This document shows positions 7,934 to 16,068 of a stretch of DNA of 52,593 nt, piece by piece. Positions within the stretch are counted from its first letter, which is position 1; each line of letters begins with the position of its first letter. The notes beneath the pieces are model-generated. The model did no database searches. It was given only the letters and a program-made list of their open reading frames with translations, and was not told where the DNA came from. Source of the stretch: Embleya hyalina (lineage in GTDB: Bacteria > Actinomycetota > Actinomycetes > Streptomycetales > Streptomycetaceae); contig NZ_BIFH01000021.1 in NCBI RefSeq assembly GCF_003967355.1, positions 38,864 through 91,456 of the forward strand. Reading direction: 5' to 3'. A program made the translations under genes and the position numbers.

Positions 7934-9331
7934 TCAGTACGCCCGCAGGGTCGGCCAGCGCGAACGCAGCGGTACGCCCGCCCGGGCGAGCAGCGCCTCG
8001 GCGGCGCGGGCGGCGGCGGTACGCAGCGCAGGCTCGTCCACCTCGACGCACGCGTGGTCGCGCACCACGATCCGGCCGCCGACCAGGACGTCGCGCACCG
8101 AACGCCCGTCGGCGGACCACACCAACTGCTGCGCGACATCGCCGCGCGGGGTCCACTGCGGGCCGGTGGCGTCGTGCACCACCAGGTCGGCGTACTTGCC
8201 GGGCTCCAGCGAGCCGATCCGGTCGGCCATGCCGATCGCCTCGGCCCCGCCGATGGTGGCCAACTCCAGCGCCTCGGCGGCGCCCGGGCCGGTGGGGTCG
8301 AGCGCCATGTCCTTGGCCAGCCCGACCGCGAGCGCGGCGGTACGCAGCAGGTCGGCCGAGTCGGCGGCGTTGGCCGCGTCCGTGCCGAGCGCGATCCGCC
8401 CGCCGCGGCGCAGCAGCTCGGCGTGCCGGCCGGCGCGGGTGACGCCCTGACCCAGGCGCAGATACGCCCACGGGCAGTAGGCGACCGCCGTGCGGGTGGC
8501 GAGCAGCGCCTCGACCTCGGCGTCGTCCAGCCACACGGCGTGTGCGAGCAGCAGGTGCGGGCCGAGCACGTCGAGCGAGGCCAGGTGCAGTGCGGGCCGG
8601 CGGCCGGTGCGGCGCAGGTAGTCCTCGGGGTCGGCGCCGGAGGGGGACAGGTGCATCGTCATCCGGGCGCCGCGGTCACGGGCCAACTCGGCCGCGCCGG
8701 CGAGCAGTTCGTCGGAGGCCAGACCGTGCCCGACCAGGGTGACCCAGCCCTCGACCCGGCTGCCGGGCGGATGGGCCGTGACCAGCGCGGCGAGCCGGTC
8801 CAGCACCTCGCCGGCGGGCCCGGCGAACGGCGCGCCGGGCACGTCCCACCCCCAGGCGCCGATCCCGCCCCGGATGCCGACCTCGTGCATCGCGGCGGCC
8901 ACCCGCTCCGGGTGCGCCACGGTGCCCGCCTCGATCACGGTGGTCACCCCGTTGCGCAGGCTCTCCACGCCGGCCAGCAGTGCGGACAGTTCGTCGTCGG
9001 CGGGCAGGTGCGCCGCGTGCAGCGGCACCGCCCAGGTGTCGACGGAGGCGCCCGGCGGCAGGTCGTCGGGGATGCGCGCGCGGGCCAGCGGGTCGCCGGT
9101 CTGGTGCAGGTGGGCGTTGACCAGGCCGGGGGTGACGACACAGTCGCTCGCGTCCAGTTCCGGGGTGCCCGGCCAGCGGGCGCGCAGCTCGGACGTGGCG
9201 CCGACGGCCAGGACGCGCTCTCCGGCGACGGCGACGGCGCCGCCGAGCAGCACCTCGCGGCGCGGGTTCATGGTGACCACGTCACCGCCCGCGACCAGCA
9301 GCTCCGGCCGGGTCGGCCCGGGGCCGTTCAC
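7934..9331 (-). CDS. Amidohydrolase (cytosine deaminase / chlorohydrolase type)
   Basis: A 465-residue metal-dependent hydrolase of the TrzN/AtzA/SAH-deaminase group. Metal ligands are visible: HxH in 'GLVNAHLHQTGD' (His74 and His76), a third His in 'RMTMHLSPSG', a His in 'LLLAHAVWLDD', and Asp in 'ALGTDAANAADS'. The C-terminal beta-sandwich returns in 'GSLEPGKYADLVVHDATG'. The GTG 9331 start follows AGGTGAGA. First gene of the leftward operon and divergent from the aldehyde dehydrogenase. It should hydrolyse an exocyclic amine or a ring C-N bond, in keeping with the nucleoside-type importer farther right. Confidence 0.85.
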   Translation of the reverse strand: MNGPGPTRPELLVAGGDVVTMNPRREVLLGGAVAVAGERVLAVGATSELRARWPGTPELDASDCVVTPGLVNAHLHQTGDPLARARIPDDLPPGASVDTWAVPLHAAHLPADDELSALLAGVESLRNGVTTVIEAGTVAHPERVAAAMHEVGIRGGIGAWGWDVPGAPFAGPAGEVLDRLAALVTAHPPGSRVEGWVTLVGHGLASDELLAGAAELARDRGARMTMHLSPSGADPEDYLRRTGRRPALHLASLDVLGPHLLLAHAVWLDDAEVEALLATRTAVAYCPWAYLRLGQGVTRAGRHAELLRRGGRIALGTDAANAADSADLLRTAALAVGLAKDMALDPTGPGAAEALELATIGGAEAIGMADRIGSLEPGKYADLVVHDATGPQWTPRGDVAQQLVWSADGRSVRDVLVGGRIVVRDHACVEVDEPALRTAAARAAEALLARAGVPLRSRWPTLRAY

Positions 9332-9481
9332 GTTGGTCTCACCTGCGCAGTCGCCATGTCCGGGGACACTAGGCCCGGCGCCGGCCGCCGGCATCGTGGC
9401 CCGGAGCACAATCAAGTGCGCCCAGTCCATGCCGGGAACACAATGCGAGCACAGGCCGACGGGGGAAAACCTGGCCCGGTG

Positions 9482-9565
9482 CCGTGTCGGGCGAGCTTCC
9501 AGGTTGCGGCGCCCGACACGGTTCGGGCCGGTCCGGCGGACCCACCGGGATCCGCCGGACCGGCC
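9482..9565. promoter_or_regulatory. Divergent promoter region with two perfect hairpins
   Basis: The 267-bp gap between the amidohydrolase (leftward) and aldehyde dehydrogenase (rightward) holds two inverted repeats. The first has 12-bp arms 9482-9493 and 9510-9521 (CCGTGTCGGGCG and its complement, loop 16 nt). The second has 15-bp arms 9526-9540 and 9551-9565 (loop 10 nt). They end 34 bp before the dehydrogenase start. They could be operators for a shared regulator, a leader attenuator, or a terminator of upstream transcription; the sequence alone does not decide. Confidence 0.5.
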
Positions 9566-9598
9566 GGGCCCGTCCACCGCGTCGAGGGAGTTGCCCAC

Positions 9599-11113
9599 AT
9601 GACCGACACCAGCACCAGCGGGCCGCGGATACGTGCGGACTGGCTGCGCTCGGATCCGTACCCGCAGTTGATCGGCGGCCGGGAGTCCTTCGACGGGGAG
9701 GCGCGGCCGGTGATCGACCCCTCCACGGGCGGCCGACCGGCATCCTGGCTGGCGGCGACCGACGCCGAGGTCGAGGCGGCGATCGTCGCGGCGCGGAGCA
9801 GTTTCGACGCCGGAGTGTGGCGGCGCATGCCGGGACCGCGCAAGGCGGAGGTGTTGGAGGCGGTGGCCGCGGCGATCCGCGCGGACGCGCCCCGACTGGC
9901 GGCCCTGGAGGCGATGGACACCGGCAAGGCGGTCTCCGGGGCGCTGACGAACGACGTCTACGAGGCGGCGAACGCGTTCTCGTACGCCGCGGCGATCTGT
10001 CGCACCGCGCACGGCGACGTGCGGCGCTCGTCCTTCCCGCCCGAGTTGTTGCCCGGCGGCGGCCCGGACCTGCTGACCCTGCGCCTCGGCGAGCCGGCCG
10101 GCGTGGTGGTCGAGTTGTTGCCGTGGAACGGCCCGTTGATGACGGGCAGTCAGCGGATCGCCTCGGCGCTGGCGGCCGGCTGCTCGATCGTGGCCAAACC
10201 GCCGGTCGACGCGGTGGTGACGCTGGTCGAGCTGGGCCGGACGCTGACTGCGGCGGGACTGCCGGCCGGGGTGTTGAACATCGTGCTCGGCCCCGGCGCC
10301 ACGGTCGGCGAGCGGCTGATCACCGACCCCAGGATCGACCTGATCAGCCTGACCGGCGGCACGGACACCGGCCGGCACGTACTGGCTGCCGCCGCGCGCA
10401 ACCTGACCCCGGTCCATCTGGAGCTGGGCGGCAAGTCGCCGGTGGTCGTGTTCGACGACGCCGACCTGGACCAGGCGGTGGGCTGGGCGATGATGGCCGC
10501 GTTCGTGAACATGGGCGAGGTGTGCGTCGCGGGCAGTCGGCTGCTCGTCCAGGAGTCGGTGTACGAGCGGGTGGTGGAGGCGGTGGCGGCGGCCGCGGCG
10601 TCGCTGCCGGTGGGCGACGCGCTGCATCCGGACACCTTCATCGGGCCCCTGATCAACCCGCGCCACGCCGACCGGGTCCGCGGCTTCGTGGACCGGGCCC
10701 TGGCCGCGGGGGACGCCTCCGCGGTCGGCAAGCCGGTGCTGCCCGACGGCCTGCCGGACACCTATGTCGCGCCGACCGTGCTCGGCCGGGTTCGACGCGG
10801 GTGCGAGGTGGAACAGGAAGAGGTGTTCGGGCCGGTGCTCGCCGCGATGCCGTTCGCCGACGAGGCGGAGGCGGTGGCGCTGGCCAATGGGACGCGGTAC
10901 GGCCTCAACGGCACCGTGTTCACCCGGGACATCGAACGCGCGTTCCGATTCGCGGACGCGCTGGACTGCGGTGAGGTCAACGTGAACTGTCACTTCGCGC
11001 CGGACATGAACGGCGGACGCGGCGAGCCGCGCCGGGCCAGCGGCTTCGCCAGGACCGGGGTGGACGCCTACACCCGCACCAAGGCGGTGAACGTCCAGGT
11101 GCACAGCGGGTGA
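9599..11113 (+). CDS. NAD(P)+-dependent aldehyde dehydrogenase
   Basis: A 504-residue class 1/2-type aldehyde dehydrogenase. Motifs: Asn in 'LLPWNGPLM', the general base Glu275 in 'HLELGGKSP', nucleophile Cys309 in 'NMGEVCVAGSRL', and 'EEVFGPVLAAMPF' with the cofactor-binding Glu. ATG 9599 begins 'MTDTSTSGPR'; the longer open frame upstream is a shadow of the amidohydrolase. The canonical G-Q-x-C is G-E-V-C here, a tolerated variation. Divergent from the amidohydrolase operon, so it probably completes oxidation of an aldehyde made by that pathway. Confidence 0.92.
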   Translation: MTDTSTSGPRIRADWLRSDPYPQLIGGRESFDGEARPVIDPSTGGRPASWLAATDAEVEAAIVAARSSFDAGVWRRMPGPRKAEVLEAVAAAIRADAPRLAALEAMDTGKAVSGALTNDVYEAANAFSYAAAICRTAHGDVRRSSFPPELLPGGGPDLLTLRLGEPAGVVVELLPWNGPLMTGSQRIASALAAGCSIVAKPPVDAVVTLVELGRTLTAAGLPAGVLNIVLGPGATVGERLITDPRIDLISLTGGTDTGRHVLAAAARNLTPVHLELGGKSPVVVFDDADLDQAVGWAMMAAFVNMGEVCVAGSRLLVQESVYERVVEAVAAAAASLPVGDALHPDTFIGPLINPRHADRVRGFVDRALAAGDASAVGKPVLPDGLPDTYVAPTVLGRVRRGCEVEQEEVFGPVLAAMPFADEAEAVALANGTRYGLNGTVFTRDIERAFRFADALDCGEVNVNCHFAPDMNGGRGEPRRASGFARTGVDAYTRTKAVNVQVHSG

Positions 11114-11172
11114 AGCGCCGGGTTGTGCTCGGGGACCAATGACCGCACCTGACCGAGCTTCATACCTTCTGA

Positions 11173-11183
11173 TTGTCAGACCA
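11173..11183 (+). promoter_or_regulatory. Candidate FadR/GntR operator
   Basis: TTGTCAGACCA fits the FadR-subfamily GntR consensus TNGTNNNACNA exactly. It lies 33 bp upstream of the VOC-gntR gene pair, so autoregulation by the GntR protein is a simple reading. A single match in a GC-rich genome is suggestive only. Confidence 0.45.
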
Positions 11184-11216
11184 ACAGCCTGACCCACACC
11201 CTGAGGAGGCCCGATC

Positions 11217-11702
11217 GTGGCCGTTACCGGGATGAACCACGCGGTGCTGTACGTGCGCGACGCGCACAAGACCGCCCGGTTCTACAACGAGGTGCTGGAT
11301 TTCGTCACCGTCATCGACGGCCCGCCCGGGAGCTACGTCTTCATGCGGGCCCCCGCGTCGAAGAACCACCACGACATCGCGTTCTTCACCGTCGGCGCGG
11401 AGGCGGGCGAGTCCCAGGCCGGTCGGCGCACCGTGGGGATGTACCACATCGCGTGGGAGGTCCCCACCCTCGACGACCTGGACGAGGCCCGGCAACGCCT
11501 GGCCACCGCAGGCGCGTTGATCGGCGCGAGCGACCACGGCGCCAACAAGAGCCTGTACGCCAAGGACCCCGACGGTCTCGAATTCGAGGTCATGTGGCTG
11601 GTCCCGCCCGAGTACTGGGGCGACGAGGAGCACGAGGCGATCATCCGCCCGCTCGACCTGGACGCCGAACGCGAGCGGTTCGCGCATCTGGCGGGCGCGT
11701 AG
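11217..11702 (+). CDS. VOC family protein / extradiol-dioxygenase-like
   Basis: A 161-residue VOC protein: 'MNHAVLYVRDAHKTARFY' with the first metal-ligand His, 'GMYHIAWEVPTLDDL' with the second, and 'KDPDGLEFEVMWLVP' with the Glu. That 2-His-1-carboxylate set is intact, so it may be a real metalloenzyme, for example a catechol dioxygenase-like or glyoxalase enzyme. GTG 11217 follows CTGAGGAGG. Its stop shares one base with the start of the gntR gene downstream, so the two are one transcript. Fourth VOC gene within 12 kb. Confidence 0.85.
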   Translation: MAVTGMNHAVLYVRDAHKTARFYNEVLDFVTVIDGPPGSYVFMRAPASKNHHDIAFFTVGAEAGESQAGRRTVGMYHIAWEVPTLDDLDEARQRLATAGALIGASDHGANKSLYAKDPDGLEFEVMWLVPPEYWGDEEHEAIIRPLDLDAERERFAHLAGA

Positions 11703-12433
11703 TGCCCTTGCGGGCACCGGGGGAGCGGATCCCGTTCGCCAAGGTCGCGCGCCGCACGATCTCCGAGGAGGTCCGCGACGCGCTCCTGGCGAGCGTGCGC
11801 GAGGGCGACCTGCGACCGGGCGCCCAACTGCCCCCGGAACGCACGCTGTGCGAGCAGTTCGGGGTGGCCCGCACCTCGGTGCGCGAGGCGATCCAGGGCC
11901 TGGTCTCGCTGGGCTGCCTGGTCAAGCGGGGCAACCGGTTCTACGTCGCCGAGCGGCTGCCCGGGGTGTCCTTCGACGCGGCCGACGGCCGCAAGCTGCG
12001 CGTGTCCGAGTTGTTCGAGGTACGCCAGGTGACCGAGGTCGCCATCGCCCGACTGGCCGCGCTGCGCGCCGAGCCCGACCAGCGGGCCGAGATCGGCGAA
12101 CTGGCGGCCGGATTCGACCCGTCGATGAGCCTGGAGGCGTTCCGCCGCCAGGACCGCCGCTTCCACGCGGCACTGGCCCGCGCGTGTGGCAACACCACGC
12201 TGCGCGAGTTGTACGCGAAGGTGCTCGACGCGGTATTCGCGTCCGGCGACTTCGCCTCGCTCCTGGCCGCCGAGGGCAACGCCGAGGCGGTCCGTCAGGT
12301 GATCGCCGAGTCCTGCCGCTCGCACCGCGGCATCGCCGAGGCGGTCGCCGCCGGCGCCCCCGACGCCGCCGCCCACGCCGCCGCCGAACACCTCGGCGAA
12401 GTGGAACGGCAGATGACCGCGCGGATGTTCTAG
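11702..12433 (+). CDS. FadR-subfamily GntR transcriptional regulator
   Basis: A 243-residue regulator. The N-terminal winged helix (about residues 15-85) has 'LRPGAQLPPERTLCEQFGVARTSVREAIQ', the typical GntR signature region. The C-terminal all-helical FCD ligand-binding domain (about 100-235) has 'RQDRRFHAALARACGN' and 'SHRGIAEAV', carrying the metal/carboxylate-binding His residues. GTG 11702 overlaps the VOC stop by one base. FCD regulators usually sense organic acids or sugar acids. A fitting operator lies just upstream of the pair at 11173-11183. Confidence 0.9.
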   Translation: MPLRAPGERIPFAKVARRTISEEVRDALLASVREGDLRPGAQLPPERTLCEQFGVARTSVREAIQGLVSLGCLVKRGNRFYVAERLPGVSFDAADGRKLRVSELFEVRQVTEVAIARLAALRAEPDQRAEIGELAAGFDPSMSLEAFRRQDRRFHAALARACGNTTLRELYAKVLDAVFASGDFASLLAAEGNAEAVRQVIAESCRSHRGIAEAVAAGAPDAAAHAAAEHLGEVERQMTARMF

Positions 12434-12626
12434 GTCCGCCGTTCCGGGTCCGGCGGATCGGGCCCGCCGCTCGGCGGCCGGCGATCCGGTACACCCTCCG
12501 GGCCCGCCGTCCCCGGTACCGGCCGGGGCGTGCCCGGCCGGCCGCGGCCCGGACCCGTGCGGGTCGGCCCGTCCACCCGCCAACCCCCAACGACCGTACG
12601 CACCTCTCGGAGAGGACCGCATCGAG

Positions 12627-12986
12627 ATGAGCGACACGCAACGCGTCTGGGCCTTCGACGACAGCGAGTTCGTCGAGGTCAAGCCGGGATTCCGGCGCCG
12701 GGTCTACACCGGCGACGAGTTGATGCTGACCCTGTGGCGGATCCGCGAGGGATGCGGCCCCACCCCCTACGACGACCATCCCGACCACGAGCAGTACGGC
12801 ATGGTGCTCAAGGGCAGGCTCGACTTCCGGATCGACTCGGACGAGCGGCGGGTGCTCGGGCCCGGCGACGTCTACTGGGCACCCAAGGGTTGCGACCACG
12901 GGGACAGCCTGTTCATCGGCGACCCCGAGCACGGCGAGACCTGGATCCTGGACATCTTCACCCCGCCGCGCGACGAATACCGCTGA
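12627..12986 (+). CDS. Small cupin-domain protein
   Basis: A 119-residue single-cupin protein. Motif 1 'DDHPDHEQYGMVLKGRLDF' carries the His-x-x-His...Gln/Glu metal ligands, and motif 2 is 'LGPGDVYWAPKGCDHGD'. ATG 12627 follows CGGAGAGGACC. It stands alone between the gntR gene and the BMP-type importer, 285 bp before the latter. Cupins of this size bind small molecules or isomerise sugars; role unknown. Confidence 0.8.
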   Translation: MSDTQRVWAFDDSEFVEVKPGFRRRVYTGDELMLTLWRIREGCGPTPYDDHPDHEQYGMVLKGRLDFRIDSDERRVLGPGDVYWAPKGCDHGDSLFIGDPEHGETWILDIFTPPRDEYR

Positions 12987-13271
12987 CGGCCGACCCGCAC
13001 CGACCCACCCGCACGACGTCCCCGCACCACCGCGACACCCCACGACTGTCGGACGGTTGCGCTCGCCGCAGGCACCGCGCACCGACCCCCACCCGCTTCC
13101 GGGCCGGATTCCCCCGCGCAACCGGAACGGGCTCCTCCGCCGGACCGACATCCCACCCCGGCCCGCGGCCGTACACCCGGCAACGGCACGCCCACCGTGC
13201 CCGCCCGGATCGCCGCGTACCCGTCGGTCCGTGTCGAACCAACGCGCCCTGATTCGTCTGGAGACCTTCCG

Positions 13272-14363
13272 ATGAAGAACATGGTTCGAGTCATCGCGGC
13301 CTCGGTCATCATACCGGGACTGCTCCTCACCGCCTGTGGCGGCGGTTCCTCCTCGTCCTCCACCACCGAGGCCGGGGCGCCCGCCTCGGCCGGCGCCCCC
13401 GGCGCCGGCACCCTCCCCGCCAACGAACCCGACGTCAACAAGGACAAGAAGGTCGTCATCGGGGTGATGAGCCCCGGCGACACCAAGGACAAGGGCTACT
13501 ACCAGAGCTTCGTCGACGAGGCGAACACCTATGCCACGGCCAATGGTTGGAAGCTGGTGGTGGTCGACAAGATCAACCCGGCCAACGCCGTGCAGCAGGC
13601 GCGCAACCTGTGTCGGCAGAAGGTCGACATGATCGCCATCGGCGCCAGCGAGCTCAAGGACGCGCTCAGCGCGGCCAAGGAACCCCAGTGCAAGGGCACC
13701 ACCTGGTACATCAGCGGCGGGCAGGGCGTCACCCAGACCGCCGAGTTCACCCAGTCGCTCGACTACATCAACGAGTCGCTGTACGTGGCCGGTTACGCCG
13801 CCGGACTGATCCTCAAGGAGAACGGCGGCAAGAAGGCCGGCTACATCACCGGCCCCGACCTCCAGTTCGCCCGCGACGTGGCGAAGGCGTTCGAGGCCGG
13901 CATCAGGAAGGTCGTGCCCGACGCCGAGATGGTGCAGACCTACACCGGCGACTTCAACGACTCCGGCAAGGCCAAGGAGGCCGCCCAGGCGCAGATCAGC
14001 CAGGGCGTCAAGGTGATCTACCCCTACCTCGGCGGCGCCACCGACGTGGTCACCCAACTCGCCAACGAGAAGGGCGTGCCGGCGCTGACCCCCGGTACCG
14101 ACCGCTGCGGCACGCCCGGCGCGCAATACGCGATCTCGGTGATCTTCAGCCCCGGCGCCTACTTCGCCGGCGCGCTGGAGGACTTCAAGAAGGGCACGCT
14201 GCGGATGGGTGTGGCCCGCGAGTGGCACCTGGGCAAGGACCCGGTGCCCACCGTCAAGCTCTGCAAGCCCACCGGCGACCAGGCGCAACAACTCCAGACG
14301 CTGATCCAGGACATCGGCAGCGGGAAGGTGAAGGTCGATGAGGCCGTCGCCGCAGGCAAGTGA
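13272..14363 (+). CDS. BMP-family ABC transporter substrate-binding lipoprotein
   Basis: A 363-residue lipoprotein. The signal peptide ends in the lipobox 'LLTAC' (Cys22), followed by a Ser/Thr/Gly-rich tether. The mature part is of the basic membrane protein (Med/PnrA) type, for example 'VVIGVMSPGDTKDKGYYQSF' and 'YPYLGGATDVV'. This family binds nucleosides or related heterocycles and riboflavin-like ligands. It starts at ATG 13272; upstream frame is non-coding. Next to an ATPase and two permeases of the matching type, it forms a complete importer. Confidence 0.9.
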   Translation: MKNMVRVIAASVIIPGLLLTACGGGSSSSSTTEAGAPASAGAPGAGTLPANEPDVNKDKKVVIGVMSPGDTKDKGYYQSFVDEANTYATANGWKLVVVDKINPANAVQQARNLCRQKVDMIAIGASELKDALSAAKEPQCKGTTWYISGGQGVTQTAEFTQSLDYINESLYVAGYAAGLILKENGGKKAGYITGPDLQFARDVAKAFEAGIRKVVPDAEMVQTYTGDFNDSGKAKEAAQAQISQGVKVIYPYLGGATDVVTQLANEKGVPALTPGTDRCGTPGAQYAISVIFSPGAYFAGALEDFKKGTLRMGVAREWHLGKDPVPTVKLCKPTGDQAQQLQTLIQDIGSGKVKVDEAVAAGK

Positions 14364-16068
14364 CACCGCCGTGACCGCCTCCCGACCGGCACCCGACACC
14401 GTCGGCGAGCCCGCCGGCGCCCCCCTCGACGGGCCCGCCGAACACACCGGCGCCGCCTCCGTTCTCACCGTCCCCGTGGTGCAACTGCTCGGCATCGGCA
14501 AGCGGTTCGGCGCGGTACGCGCCTGCGACGACGTCTCGCTGCGGGTTCGGGCCGGAGAGATCCACGGCCTGCTCGGCGAGAACGGCGCGGGCAAGAGCAC
14601 GTTGATGAAGATCCTGCTCGGCCTGGTCGTCCCGGACACCGGACGGATCGTGCTGCGCGGCAGCGAGACGACCATCGCCGACCCCTCGGCCGCGGCGGCG
14701 CACGGCATCTCGATGGTGCACCAGCACTTCAGCCTGGTGGACCGGCTCAGCGTGTGGGAGAACGTGGTGCTCGGCGACCGCGGCCGGGTCGACCGGGACC
14801 GGGCGCGCAAGTCGGTGCGCGAGGTCGGCGACCGCTACGGCCTGCGGGTGGACCCCGACGCGTGCGTCGAGGACCTGTCCACCGGCGAGCGCCAGCGGGT
14901 CGAGATCGTCAAGTGTCTGCGCCGCGACCCCGGGGTGCTGATCCTGGACGAGCCGACCTCGGTACTCACCCTGGAGGAATCGCGCGAACTGTTCACCGTG
15001 CTGCGCCGGGTGGTCGCCGACGAGGGTAAGGCGGTGATCCTGATCAGCCACAAGCTGGACGAGATCGTGCACGCCACCGACCGGGTCACCATCATGCGCC
15101 AGGGGCGTGTGGTGGCCAGGCGGGCCACCGCCGACACCGATGTACGGGCGCTGGCCCGGGAGATGGTCGGGCGCGAACTGTCCAAGTGGACCGCCGCGTC
15201 CGCGGTCGGCGCGCTCGACGCGCTGATCGAGCCCGGCACCGGCGAACCGACCGGTGGCACCGCCGTGTTGGACGTGCGGGAACCCGAGGCGGCCCCCGCC
15301 CCGAAACCGCGGCCGGCGGCCGGCGAGGTCCGGCTGCGGATCACCGACGCGCACGCCCGGGCCGCCGACCGGCGCCCGCTCCTGCGCGGGCTGAGCCTGG
15401 AGGTGCGCGCCGGGGAGATCCTGGGCATCGCGGGCGTCGAGGGCAACGGCCAGGCGGCGCTGGGTGATCTGCTCTCCAGCCTGCTGCCGCTGGACGCCGG
15501 CCGGGTGGAGGTGTGCGGCGGCGCCGTCGCCGCCGGCCGGCCCGGCGCGATGCACGCCGCCGGGGTCGGCGTGGTGCCCGAGGACCGACACGTGTCGGGC
15601 TGTGTGCTGGACATGTCGGTCGCGGAGAACCTGATGATGGCCGACCTGTCCTCGGTGACCAGTCGGGGACTGCTCAGTCGGCGCCGGATGGCCGAGCGGG
15701 CCCGGCGGTTGATCGAGGAGTTCGAGATCGCCACCCCCTCGCCGGACACCCCGATGCGGCAACTCTCCGGCGGCAACCAGCAAAAGGTGGTACTCGCCCG
15801 CGAACTCGCGGGCAGACCGCAGGTGTTGGTGGCCGCACAGCCCACCCGGGGCCTGGACATCGGTGCCATCGAGTACATGACCGAGCGGCTGCACGCCGCG
15901 GCCCGGGAGGGCATCGCGGTCCTGCTGCTGTCCACCGAACTGGGCGAGATCCTGACCCTCTCGCACCGCGTCGCGGTGATCCATCGCGGCGCCGTCGTCG
16001 GCGAGATGGACCGCGCCGACGTCGACACCGAGCGACTGGGCCTGATGATGGGAGGCCAGGCGGCATGA
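14338..16068 (+). CDS. Nucleoside-type ABC importer ATPase (two fused domains)
   Basis: A 576-residue duplicated ATPase like YufO/RbsA. Domain 1: Walker A 'GENGAGKST' (about residues 79-87), signature 'LSTGERQRVEI', Walker B 'VLILDEPTSV'. Domain 2 starts near residue 335 with a degenerate Walker A ('VEGNGQAAL'), signature 'LSGGNQQKVVL' and a Walker B in which the usual Asp-Glu is missing ('VLVAAQPTRGLD'). ATG 14338 overlaps the binding-protein gene by 26 nt; GTG 14371, just after its stop, is an alternative start. Domain 2 is probably non-hydrolytic, as is common in this family. Confidence 0.9.
   Translation: MRPSPQASDTAVTASRPAPDTVGEPAGAPLDGPAEHTGAASVLTVPVVQLLGIGKRFGAVRACDDVSLRVRAGEIHGLLGENGAGKSTLMKILLGLVVPDTGRIVLRGSETTIADPSAAAAHGISMVHQHFSLVDRLSVWENVVLGDRGRVDRDRARKSVREVGDRYGLRVDPDACVEDLSTGERQRVEIVKCLRRDPGVLILDEPTSVLTLEESRELFTVLRRVVADEGKAVILISHKLDEIVHATDRVTIMRQGRVVARRATADTDVRALAREMVGRELSKWTAASAVGALDALIEPGTGEPTGGTAVLDVREPEAAPAPKPRPAAGEVRLRITDAHARAADRRPLLRGLSLEVRAGEILGIAGVEGNGQAALGDLLSSLLPLDAGRVEVCGGAVAAGRPGAMHAAGVGVVPEDRHVSGCVLDMSVAENLMMADLSSVTSRGLLSRRRMAERARRLIEEFEIATPSPDTPMRQLSGGNQQKVVLARELAGRPQVLVAAQPTRGLDIGAIEYMTERLHAAAREGIAVLLLSTELGEILTLSHRVAVIHRGAVVGEMDRADVDTERLGLMMGGQAA

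Noticed and set aside
5459-8139. Very long leftward frames continuing upstream of the kinase and VOC starts
   Set aside because: GC bias keeps the frames open across neighbouring genes. Domain similarity begins only at the chosen starts, each with its own ribosome binding site.
8054-9598. Rightward frame upstream of the aldehyde dehydrogenase
   Set aside because: It is the reverse shadow of the amidohydrolase gene, with Arg/Gly/His-rich composition and no family features.
15435-15880. Loss-of-function of the transporter ATPase because of its degenerate second site
   Set aside because: Degenerate Walker motifs in the second domain are common in this sugar/nucleoside importer family, so this is not evidence for a pseudogene.
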